A DNA stretch of 39,354 nucleotides from Saprospiraceae bacterium (GTDB lineage: Bacteria; Bacteroidota; Bacteroidia; Chitinophagales; Saprospiraceae). The stretch is taken from contig JAHDDR010000014.1 in assembly GCA_020629255.1 (NCBI GenBank), forward strand, positions 1 to 39,354, read 5' to 3'. The position numbers and the translations under genes are program-made. A model generated the notes under the pieces. That model searched no databases, had not been told where the DNA came from, and saw only the letters and a program-made list of their open reading frames with translations. Below are positions 1 through 8,457 of the stretch, one piece after another. Within the stretch, counting starts at the first letter, position 1; every line of letters begins with the position of its first letter.

Positions 1-375
1 ACGAATATTTCCAAATTAAATGGAGCTTTAGGTATTCTTTCACAATTAAAAGGAAGAACCTACAACTATATTTCGAATGGAAAATTCAACTTGCCAACAG
101 GTATGCAATATGGTTTTGTTGCCCAAGAGTTAGAGAAGGTTTTACCAGGGTTGGTTCGGGTTTCTGAGGCTCCTCAGATCATTGAAGAAGAAGGGGATGG
201 ATTAGACAATGACGAAAAAGCCAAAGAAAGGGAAACCATTGAGAGCAAATCTGTAAACTACATTGGTTTAATTCCCATCTTAACAGAAGCCATCAATGAA
301 CAGCAAGCAATGATTAAACAATTGCAAGATGAGATCCTACAGTTGAAACAACAAATTGATAACATCAAAAAATAA
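1..375 (+). CDS. C-terminal part of tail-fiber-domain / peptidase S74-type intramolecular chaperone protein (5' truncated by window)
   Basis: Frame 1 is open from base 1 (TNISKLNGALGILSQLKGRTYNYISNGKFNLPTGMQYGFVAQELEKVLPGLV...); 'GFVAQELEKVLPGLV' matches the S74 chaperone signature; ends in a coiled coil, stop at 373-375. Confidence 0.75.
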   Translation, partial: TNISKLNGALGILSQLKGRTYNYISNGKFNLPTGMQYGFVAQELEKVLPGLVRVSEAPQIIEEEGDGLDNDEKAKERETIESKSVNYIGLIPILTEAINEQQAMIKQLQDEILQLKQQIDNIKK

Positions 376-2576
376 TGATTATGAAACAAATATTTATCAA
401 ATCATTATTCACTTTCGGCTTGATATGGTTCATGATGCAAAATCCCATAGCACAAGACTGCCTAGTACCCAATGGTGATTTTGAAGAGTTTGATGAGTGT
501 CCAGATGGTGTAACGTCTTCTACTACCAACCCCTTTCCAGCAAAATTTTGGACTTTTGTTCCCAATCATACAGCGACTTCTGACTATTATAATGCTTGCG
601 ACGACGGAGAAGCAGGAGTACCTAATAATTTACAAGGAAGTCAAAATGCGCGAAGTGGAGTTGGGTACGCTGGTTTTATATCAAGGACATCTAACAGTGG
701 ATATAGCGAATATATTATGGTGGAATTGACAGAACCCCTTAGTCAAGGAGTGTTTTATGAGGCAAGCATGTGGATAAGCCTTTCCGAAGATAGGTTTGAA
801 GATTTTGGCGGAGGTCCTGCCAGAAAAATAGGAATGTATTTATCACCAGAACCGATTGGACTAGGATCCTCTTCTTCCATAATATGGTGGATTAATCCCC
901 AAGTAGAACAATCAGGAATAATAGAAGAAACAGAACAATGGCACGAAATCAGCGGTATTGTTCAAGGTAATGGTCAAAAATTTTTGACGATAGGTCTTTT
1001 CGACTCTACCGTTCCTAGTGAGAATGTCTATGTTTATATAGATGACGTTTGTGTGAAGACATGTGACAAGCAACCACCACAAGTTAGTGGAGTAAATGGT
1101 TCTCCCGATTATATATATGATGCACTCCCCGGAGAGGAGTTTTGTTTCACTTTCAATACTTCAGACCCTGATGGGGATATGGTAAGCATTATAGGATCAG
1201 ACTTAAGCAATGTTCCTGGAGCTTCACTAACCCCTACTGGAGGAATGAGTCCTGCCGGTACATTTTGTTGGACAGCCCCTACTGTCGCTTCTGGAACATA
1301 TACCTTTACTGTTACAGTAGAAGATGATGGAGCAGATCCTCCCTTATGCCTTAATAATGAGCAAGCAACATTTACTTTCACGATTCAAATAGATTGTCAG
1401 GATTGCTATTCTGCCGTGTATTATGAAGACCGAAATTTACTTTCCAGTGGTTCTATGAATCCCTTACCAGAAGTAACTGTCAGCTCCTCTTTTATTAAAG
1501 CAGGATATGATGTTACTCCTTATTTGGAGAATGGCCCCGTGATAGTTCATGATGGGCAAGACGTAAGGTTTTATTACACGACTCAAACAGTATTGGATGC
1601 AGGTTTTAGTGTCGAACCCGGAGGGTATTTATTGGTTGAACCTAATAATTTATGTGTTCCCGAGTGCATTGTTCCTGATGTTACAGCATCTATCTCTCTT
1701 CTTGAAACTTGTAACGGCTATACTATACAAGTAGAAGCTGAAGGTGGTACAGAAAATTATCCTTACTATGGTTGGTCGGATGGTTCCGTAGGCCAAACAA
1801 TCACCGTTTACCCGTCATCTGAGACAGATTATACCGTTACAGTTTCGGATGATTTGGGCAATACAGGAACAGCGGTTATAACTTTAGAAGCAACCCCTCC
1901 TTCTGGAATGTATCAAGGAAATTTAGCCTATGCTATGCCAAATGCATTTACTCCCAATGGGGATGGGTTGAATGATTTTTTCCGCCCAGTATCCCTTGCT
2001 CCTTTTGATGTGGCTTATGCTTATAATGCATTTAGGTATGATTTTAAGATTTTTGGCAGCTGGGGTGGTGTTCTTTACCAAGTAAGTAATGATATTCGAA
2101 ATACACCTACGTATGCTTCTCCTGGATTTAACCCTAATGAGATCGGTTGGGATGGGACTGTCAATGGCTCTCCTATGCCAAGCTACACTTATGTTTATTT
2201 ATTAGAATTGGAAAATTGTGATCATAATATTCTCATTTCAGGAGACGTCTCCCTATTAAGGAAAAAGGATGATTCCAAGCCTGAGACCAAACCCACAACA
2301 AAACCAATCCCTAACAATTCATCTATGGAAGTATTTCCTAATCCATTTTCAGGGAATGCGAAAATTTCGTTAGACATTTCTGAAGAAGAAAACATAACTA
2401 TCAATCTAATGGATTCTCGTGGAAAAATAGTACGAAATGTTTTTGAGAATAGGATACTAGAACCAGGAAGCTATGAATTTGATTTAAATGGTTCTGATTT
2501 ATCATCGGGAATATATTACTGTCATCTTTATGGTAAAAATACTTCCATAGTCAAAAAGGTAACAATTTTAAAATAA
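375..2576 (+). CDS. T9SS cargo protein with gliding-motility-type (CHU_C/type B) domain followed by a type A C-terminal sorting domain
   Basis: Signal peptide; 'AMPNAFTPNGDGLNDFFRP' (CHU_C); C-term 'MEVFPNPFSGNAKISL...LSSGIYYCHLYGKNTSIVKKVTILK' (type A); start overlaps the previous stop (TAATG). Confidence 0.85.
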   Translation: MIMKQIFIKSLFTFGLIWFMMQNPIAQDCLVPNGDFEEFDECPDGVTSSTTNPFPAKFWTFVPNHTATSDYYNACDDGEAGVPNNLQGSQNARSGVGYAGFISRTSNSGYSEYIMVELTEPLSQGVFYEASMWISLSEDRFEDFGGGPARKIGMYLSPEPIGLGSSSSIIWWINPQVEQSGIIEETEQWHEISGIVQGNGQKFLTIGLFDSTVPSENVYVYIDDVCVKTCDKQPPQVSGVNGSPDYIYDALPGEEFCFTFNTSDPDGDMVSIIGSDLSNVPGASLTPTGGMSPAGTFCWTAPTVASGTYTFTVTVEDDGADPPLCLNNEQATFTFTIQIDCQDCYSAVYYEDRNLLSSGSMNPLPEVTVSSSFIKAGYDVTPYLENGPVIVHDGQDVRFYYTTQTVLDAGFSVEPGGYLLVEPNNLCVPECIVPDVTASISLLETCNGYTIQVEAEGGTENYPYYGWSDGSVGQTITVYPSSETDYTVTVSDDLGNTGTAVITLEATPPSGMYQGNLAYAMPNAFTPNGDGLNDFFRPVSLAPFDVAYAYNAFRYDFKIFGSWGGVLYQVSNDIRNTPTYASPGFNPNEIGWDGTVNGSPMPSYTYVYLLELENCDHNILISGDVSLLRKKDDSKPETKPTTKPIPNNSSMEVFPNPFSGNAKISLDISEEENITINLMDSRGKIVRNVFENRILEPGSYEFDLNGSDLSSGIYYCHLYGKNTSIVKKVTILK

Positions 2577-2590
2577 TATATTTTCAAATT

Positions 2591-2622
2591 ATGGGTGTAA
2601 TGGCGGAAGTCGCTACACCCAT
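2591..2622 (+). terminator. Stem-loop downstream of the T9SS gene (ATGGGTGTA-atg-GCG-gaagt-CGC-TACACCCAT), no strong U-tract
   Basis: Inverted repeat read directly, 15 bp after the stop codon. Confidence 0.45.
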
Positions 2623-2926
2623 ATATTGTTATTTTACAATTACCAAAAATCCCCCCTTTATCAAATCAAGAATAAAATGCTCAAAATGTGAGTGTTACAT
2701 TTGTTTTCCTGAAGTCAGAAGGAAAAGGTGCAACATCTCCAAACATCATATTTCACTATAGCACTAACTATGTTTGAGAAGAAGCACAAAGTATATTTTC
2801 TCAACAACATCTATTATAATTCAAACAGATATAAAAGGAATTCATAAATTTGAATACCAATTAAATAACGAGCCAATAGAAATCGTAGAAATCTACCTCG
2901 TTCTTTAATCGAATTCACCACACTCC

Positions 2927-4789
2927 ATGTCGCAACTAAAATCTAAAATACAAACACCACCGTCTGGCAGGTTACAATACGTCAGCCTACTTTATATCCT
3001 TGGTATTTTGGGGCTTTCCCTTTTATGTTTCCATCCTAGCCTACTGGATTATACCCTGCTTCCCCGTTTCGTCAGTGCATCCTTTGTCTTCTTGCTTTTG
3101 GCTCTTTTTCTAGGTATCAAAAACGTTTCAAATAACCCAAAAACCCTATGGCCTCAATTGGATTGGACCACTGGGCTTCTACTGGCTTATGTAGGCTGGA
3201 GCAGCCTTTCCATATCTTGGGCAACGAACTTCTCAGAAGCCATTTTCGAAAGCCAAAAAGGAATGATTGGATTTGCCACATTTTATATATGCCGTTGGTT
3301 TCAATTGAATGATGATACATTTATCCCCCGTATGTTAAAAACCTTAGTGTTCATCAGTGCTGGAATTGTAGTGTTTGCCAGCTGGCAGATTTACCAATTA
3401 GACACAAGCCTCGAAAACGCCCATTACAAAATTAGAGGTATCAGTGGACATAAAAATCTTTTTTCCATCACCCTATTTTTACTTATTGGTTTCTTGGGGA
3501 TAGCCTATTTCAAACTCAACAAAAATTGGCGCAAAGCTGCAATAATTCTTATAGCAACTATATTCATATTAATCATTTACCTCAGAACCCGATCCGTTTA
3601 TTTGGGAACAATCGGAATGGTAACCTTTTTCCTATTTCATCAATTCAAACAAAAGCTAGTCCCCAAAACAGCCAACATATTAGGTAAAGGAATTGGAGCA
3701 TTGGTAATAATAGGATTGCTGCTCTTTCTATATCTCTGGCAATCCAATCAATTATTCCTCTTGCTACAAGCTTCAAAAATAGACCAACTCTGGCAATCAG
3801 ACACTGGTTATGAACGATTGGTACTCTGGGAAAAAACGGCCTGTGTCATCCGACAATCACCCATATGGGGAGTTGGGGCAGGGAATTGGCAGATAGACTA
3901 CCCCAACTGTAGTGTACATGGTCTATACGCTGTCGAACTAGATTTCAGCACCTTCCAAAGACCACATAACGACTGGCTTTGGGTTTGGGCAGAAACAGGG
4001 ATCATAGGATTATTTTGTTACCTCGGCTTTTTTATATCACTTTTACTAACTGGTTTACAAAACATTAAAAAAAATGTCTTAAACCCCAACCTTTCCATTC
4101 TAATTCTCCGTCTTTCATTTATATTAGGGTACATAATCACCGCCTGTTTTAGTTTCCCCAAGGAAAGAATCGAAATATCGCTGTTGATTTATACACTAAT
4201 GGGTTTATTTTACCCTATGTTAGAGAAGCAAAATGTAAAATCAATGCATTTTGCAAAGCTAGCATTGGTATTGATCATTTTGAATACATCCTTAAATCTG
4301 TTCATAGGAACAAAACGAATAATGGGCGAAAAAGCCATGAAAGAAGTACTCGTACTCAAACAACAAAAAAAGTGGAGTGAGATGATAGATGCTTCCAATA
4401 GGGCTTTTTCCAAATGGTATACGATAGATCCGACCACTATTCCCATTCACTGGTATAGAGGTACAGCAAATTTTGTATTAGGAAAGGCAGAAAAAGCAAA
4501 GGAAGATTTCTTGATAGCAAGAACATACACCCCTTATAACCAGCATGTTCATAACGATTTGGGCTCCTGCTATGAGACACAAGGACAAACCGAAAAAGCA
4601 AGGATACATTATAAAGAATCCATTCGGATTAGTCCCCTATTTGATGACCCCCGTATAAATATGGGTATCACTTATTTCAATGAAGGGCAATACGAAGAAG
4701 CCTTGGATTGGATAGATGGTATTCAAAATCAAGAATTAAAAATGAAATATAAAGAAATCATTAATAATAAAATAAACAAGAAAGAATGA
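2927..4789 (+). CDS. O-antigen ligase/polymerase family membrane protein with C-terminal TPR repeats
   Basis: Many TM segments; 'YERLVLWEKTACVIRQSPIWGVGAGNWQIDYPN...QRPHNDWLWVWAETGIIGLF' is Wzy/WaaL-like; TPR-like C-terminus. Confidence 0.8.
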   Translation: MSQLKSKIQTPPSGRLQYVSLLYILGILGLSLLCFHPSLLDYTLLPRFVSASFVFLLLALFLGIKNVSNNPKTLWPQLDWTTGLLLAYVGWSSLSISWATNFSEAIFESQKGMIGFATFYICRWFQLNDDTFIPRMLKTLVFISAGIVVFASWQIYQLDTSLENAHYKIRGISGHKNLFSITLFLLIGFLGIAYFKLNKNWRKAAIILIATIFILIIYLRTRSVYLGTIGMVTFFLFHQFKQKLVPKTANILGKGIGALVIIGLLLFLYLWQSNQLFLLLQASKIDQLWQSDTGYERLVLWEKTACVIRQSPIWGVGAGNWQIDYPNCSVHGLYAVELDFSTFQRPHNDWLWVWAETGIIGLFCYLGFFISLLLTGLQNIKKNVLNPNLSILILRLSFILGYIITACFSFPKERIEISLLIYTLMGLFYPMLEKQNVKSMHFAKLALVLIILNTSLNLFIGTKRIMGEKAMKEVLVLKQQKKWSEMIDASNRAFSKWYTIDPTTIPIHWYRGTANFVLGKAEKAKEDFLIARTYTPYNQHVHNDLGSCYETQGQTEKARIHYKESIRISPLFDDPRINMGITYFNEGQYEEALDWIDGIQNQELKMKYKEIINNKINKKE

Positions 4790-6885
4790 AACATCATTTA
4801 ACAACCACCTTCATCCTGGCTCTCTTTTCTTTTTGTGGCTTAAAGGCCCAAAACATTGAAGCCAATCCGAATATGGGGCATTCGGGTGAAATATTAAACG
4901 TAAGCATCTCAGGTATAGGCACCGAATTTCAATCAGGCACATCTACCTGTGGTCCACTCGATCAAAGTTCTATTGTTTTCAAGCAAGGAAGTTCAACCCT
5001 TTATGACTACAATATAAATGTAGTCAGTGAGAATTGGATTACGCTTGATTTAGCGATCCCTACAAGTGGACCCTCTGGCGATTATGACATCACCATTTGG
5101 GAAAATGCACCTGCTGGATGCGCTATAATTTGTGAAGGTTGTTTCGAAGTCGTCCAACCTCAAATCACAAACGTTACTCCCCCCTCCGCCGAACAAGGAG
5201 AGCAATTAAAAGTAACCATTTCGGGTGAAAATACCGCTTGGAGCCAAGCAACTCCTTGCAGTATCACCGCTGAAAATGTTATTTTCACCCAAGGGACATC
5301 TACTATTTTTATACCAGATAATGTCATAATACCAGACACAGATGAAGTATGTGCCTTCATTACCGTACCCGAAAACACAGATTTGGGATATTATGATGTA
5401 ACGGTCGGCGATGGCCTGGGATGTGAATTAACCTGTGAAGATTGTTTTGAAGTCCTAGCAGCTGGAGGAAATGACTTATATGTGGATCAAACAGCTACAG
5501 GCAATAATGATGGTTCAGATTGGACTAACGCTTTCACAGATCTACAAGACGCCTTAGCCATTGGTGAAAATAGAACCATCCATATCGCTAAAGGGATTTA
5601 CCTTCCTACTTCTCCCAACGGATTTAGAGGTGAATCTTTCATCATACCTTCTGGTGCGACCCTATTGGGTGGATACCCCAATGGTGGAGGTGCAAGGAAT
5701 GTGGATACCAATGGAACCACACTGTCTGGAGACATTGACGGAATACCCGGTTTTGCAGGTAATTCATACCACGTTGTCAAATTACAAAATGTAACGGATG
5801 TAACGATTGATGGAATGGATATCAAGGATGGAAGTGCAGATAATCCTTCTTCTTTTGGACGATCCAGAGGAGGAGGAATATATTCTACAGGTTCTTCGGC
5901 AACCATTATTAATACGACGATTCGAAGAAACAAAGCTATTTATGGAGGAGGTCTATTCGCTACTCTATCGCCAAATCTTGTATTGGAGAATTGTAGCATC
6001 AAATTGAATACAGCCGAAAATGGAAGTGCTATTTACCACAGCAACCAAACCAATCTAACGGTGAGTCGTTGTTACATTGTCAATAATAATTCAACGGTCA
6101 GGTGTGCCATTGAGGTGAACAATTCGCTATATACAAATATCCAGAACACCGTAATTGCCAACAATGCTTCTCTATTCGCCAATGCCATTGGCTTTATCGC
6201 TACCAATAGAGATCAGTCCTGTAACATTTACAATTCGACTATCTTGGGTGAATCGGAGAACAAACGATTATTATCCTTACAAATCGGTTATGGAGACCAA
6301 TTGGATCTAGCCATTTTCAATTCCATTATTGCTCACCAAATACCTTCATTTGATAAGAATGTAGTGATTTTCAATAACGGAGTCTTGAATTTCACTACAA
6401 GTCATTGTTATATTCAGGGAAACTCCATTCCAGGAAATACCATCAACAACCTATATGAAGATATTGTTGGACCGATCAGCTACGGAAACGATTATGCACC
6501 TGATAGTTGCTCACCTACTGTGGATGCCGGAGAAAATCTTGAGAATATGTTGCCCAGTGATTTTAACTATAATACTCGAATCGTAAATGGCACAATAGAC
6601 ATTGGAGCGCATGAAGCCCAAACACCTTGTTTCTTTTTGCGAGAGCATCAGGAGATAGATATATCCAAAAAAGTGGCCATTTTTCCGAATCCCACATCAG
6701 GAAGAATCTTCATCCAAACAGATTTGGAAACTATAGATGTCAAGGTTTTTGATATATTAGGACAAAAAGTTGCTCATTCCAATGCAAAGGAAATTGATTT
6801 AAATACGTTAAATGCTGGAATCTATGTTATCCACATAGAAAGCAATGGCGAATTCGTAAAAACAGAAAAGATTATCAAAAGATAA
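4786..6885 (+). CDS. T9SS cargo protein: two IPT/Ig-like repeats, right-handed beta-helix, type A sorting domain
   Basis: Signal peptide; tandem '...GCEL/AIICEGCFEV' repeats; 'LYVDQTATGNNDGSDWTNAFTDLQDAL' beta-helix start; 'VAIFPNPTSGRIFIQTDLE...LNAGIYVIHIESNGEFVKTEKIIKR'. Confidence 0.85.
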   Translation: MKHHLTTTFILALFSFCGLKAQNIEANPNMGHSGEILNVSISGIGTEFQSGTSTCGPLDQSSIVFKQGSSTLYDYNINVVSENWITLDLAIPTSGPSGDYDITIWENAPAGCAIICEGCFEVVQPQITNVTPPSAEQGEQLKVTISGENTAWSQATPCSITAENVIFTQGTSTIFIPDNVIIPDTDEVCAFITVPENTDLGYYDVTVGDGLGCELTCEDCFEVLAAGGNDLYVDQTATGNNDGSDWTNAFTDLQDALAIGENRTIHIAKGIYLPTSPNGFRGESFIIPSGATLLGGYPNGGGARNVDTNGTTLSGDIDGIPGFAGNSYHVVKLQNVTDVTIDGMDIKDGSADNPSSFGRSRGGGIYSTGSSATIINTTIRRNKAIYGGGLFATLSPNLVLENCSIKLNTAENGSAIYHSNQTNLTVSRCYIVNNNSTVRCAIEVNNSLYTNIQNTVIANNASLFANAIGFIATNRDQSCNIYNSTILGESENKRLLSLQIGYGDQLDLAIFNSIIAHQIPSFDKNVVIFNNGVLNFTTSHCYIQGNSIPGNTINNLYEDIVGPISYGNDYAPDSCSPTVDAGENLENMLPSDFNYNTRIVNGTIDIGAHEAQTPCFFLREHQEIDISKKVAIFPNPTSGRIFIQTDLETIDVKVFDILGQKVAHSNAKEIDLNTLNAGIYVIHIESNGEFVKTEKIIKR

Positions 6886-6907
6886 ACATGGACTCCTAAG
6901 GATTACT

Positions 6908-6944
6908 AGAGGGATTTGTTGTTGAGCAAATCCCTCTTTTTGTA
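6908..6944 (+). terminator. Rho-independent terminator
   Basis: AGAGGGATTTG-ttgttgag-CAAATCCCTCT, perfect 11-bp stem followed by a T-rich tract. Confidence 0.85.
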
Positions 6945-6948
6945 TTAA

Positions 6949-7086
6949 AGTCAAAATAGTTATCGTTTATCTTCGGGTCAGCAACAGTTAACCATAGAGG
7001 ACAAGCAACTGACTTCAGGACTTTATTTCATACGGTTCAGCAACAAAGAAATCACGATCCAAGAGAAATGGATCATTGAAGAATAG
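6949..7086 (+). pseudogene. Orphan remnant of a T9SS type A C-terminal sorting domain
   Basis: Open frame without ATG: SQNSYRLSSGQQQLTIEDKQLTSGLYFIRFSNKEITIQEKWIIEE*. Confidence 0.65.
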
Positions 7087-7235
7087 ATGAATGAAAAGTG
7101 AAAACTCACTTTTGGGGAATATTGCATAAAGCAGTATTCCCTTTTTGTTTGGCAAAAAAGAAATCATTTTTAAACAAGTTCATCATTCCAATATAACATT
7201 GTAAATTAGCAGCGATTAAAAATAAATTCAAATTA

Positions 7236-8438
7236 ATGGAAGCATATATATACGATGCCCTTCGTACCGTAAGGGGAAAAGGCAATAAAAAAGGAGCCTT
7301 GATGGGAGTGACTCCCACAGATATGGCGAGCCAAGTATTGGTGTCCTTGAAAGAAAAACACAATTTCGATCCTACTTTGGTAGAAGATGTCATACTTGGA
7401 TGTGTAGGACAAGTAATGGATCAAGGAGCGAATATTGCGAAATCCGCTGCACAACAATCCGGCTATGGCGACCACCTTTGCGGAGTGAGCCTGAACCGTT
7501 TTTGTGGCTCGGGTTTGGAAGCCATCAACCAAGCAGCCGCTTATGTGAAATCGGGCTTCAGACAACTCATTATTGCGGGAGGAGTAGAAAGTATGTCCCG
7601 CGTAAAAATGGGCTCGGATGGAGGTGGAATGTTCATGGATCCCGCCTTAGCCATTCCGGGCAATATTGTTCCACAAGGAATATCAGCCGATTTAATTGCT
7701 ACTCGCGACGGTTTTTCTCGTAATGATGTCGATCAATTTGCTTACGAATCACAGATGCGAGCTGCGGCAGCAGAAAAAGCCGGCTATTTTACATCAAGAA
7801 TTTCTGTAAAAGATATTAATGGTATTGATATTTTAAATACCGATGAAAACATCCGACCCTCCACCACGGTAGAAGGTCTGGCAAAACTCAATCCTTCTTT
7901 TGCCATGATGGGCGAAATGGCGGGCTTCGATGCGGTGGCCATAGATAAATATCCGGAAGTGGAAGAAATCCATCATGTTCATCATGCTGGAAACTCATCT
8001 GCCATTGTAGATGGTGCAGCCATTACCTTAATTGGAACAAAAGAAGCAGGGCAAGCATTGGGCTTGAAACCCCGATTTAAAATCCGGGCGGCAGCCATTC
8101 ACGGAACCGACCCGACCATCATGTTGGTCGGGCCGGCACCTGCATCCCAAAAAGCATTGAAACAAGCGGGAATGAATGTGAACGACATTGATTTATTCGA
8201 ATGCAATGAAGCTTTCGCTGCTGTCGCCATGCGTTTCATGCAACAATTAAACGTTCCACACGACAAAGTAAATGTGAACGGAGGAGCCATCGCTTTGGGG
8301 CATCCGTTAGGAGCAACGGGCTGTATGCTCACCGGCACCCTGATGGATGAATTGGAGCGGAGAGATCTAAATACAGGTTTGATAACGCTTTGTATAGGTG
8401 GAGGAATGGGAATTGCTACGATTATTGAGCGAGTTTAA
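7236..8438 (+). CDS. Acetyl-CoA C-acyltransferase (thiolase)
   Basis: 'LNRFCGSGLEAINQAA', 'GGVESMSR', 'NVNGGAIALGHPLGATGC', C-term 'CIGGGMGIATIIERV' thiolase motifs. Confidence 0.95.
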   Translation: MEAYIYDALRTVRGKGNKKGALMGVTPTDMASQVLVSLKEKHNFDPTLVEDVILGCVGQVMDQGANIAKSAAQQSGYGDHLCGVSLNRFCGSGLEAINQAAAYVKSGFRQLIIAGGVESMSRVKMGSDGGGMFMDPALAIPGNIVPQGISADLIATRDGFSRNDVDQFAYESQMRAAAAEKAGYFTSRISVKDINGIDILNTDENIRPSTTVEGLAKLNPSFAMMGEMAGFDAVAIDKYPEVEEIHHVHHAGNSSAIVDGAAITLIGTKEAGQALGLKPRFKIRAAAIHGTDPTIMLVGPAPASQKALKQAGMNVNDIDLFECNEAFAAVAMRFMQQLNVPHDKVNVNGGAIALGHPLGATGCMLTGTLMDELERRDLNTGLITLCIGGGMGIATIIERV

Positions 8439-8457
8439 AATTTTAATCAAGAAAAAA

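Noticed and set aside
365-565. Antisense and alternate-frame ORFs in the track (e.g. 365-565, 1109-1381, 5598-5933, 7233-7565, 13784-14044, 27310-27627, 30368-30787)
   Set aside because: They lie fully or largely within well-supported coding genes and their translations show no family signatures.
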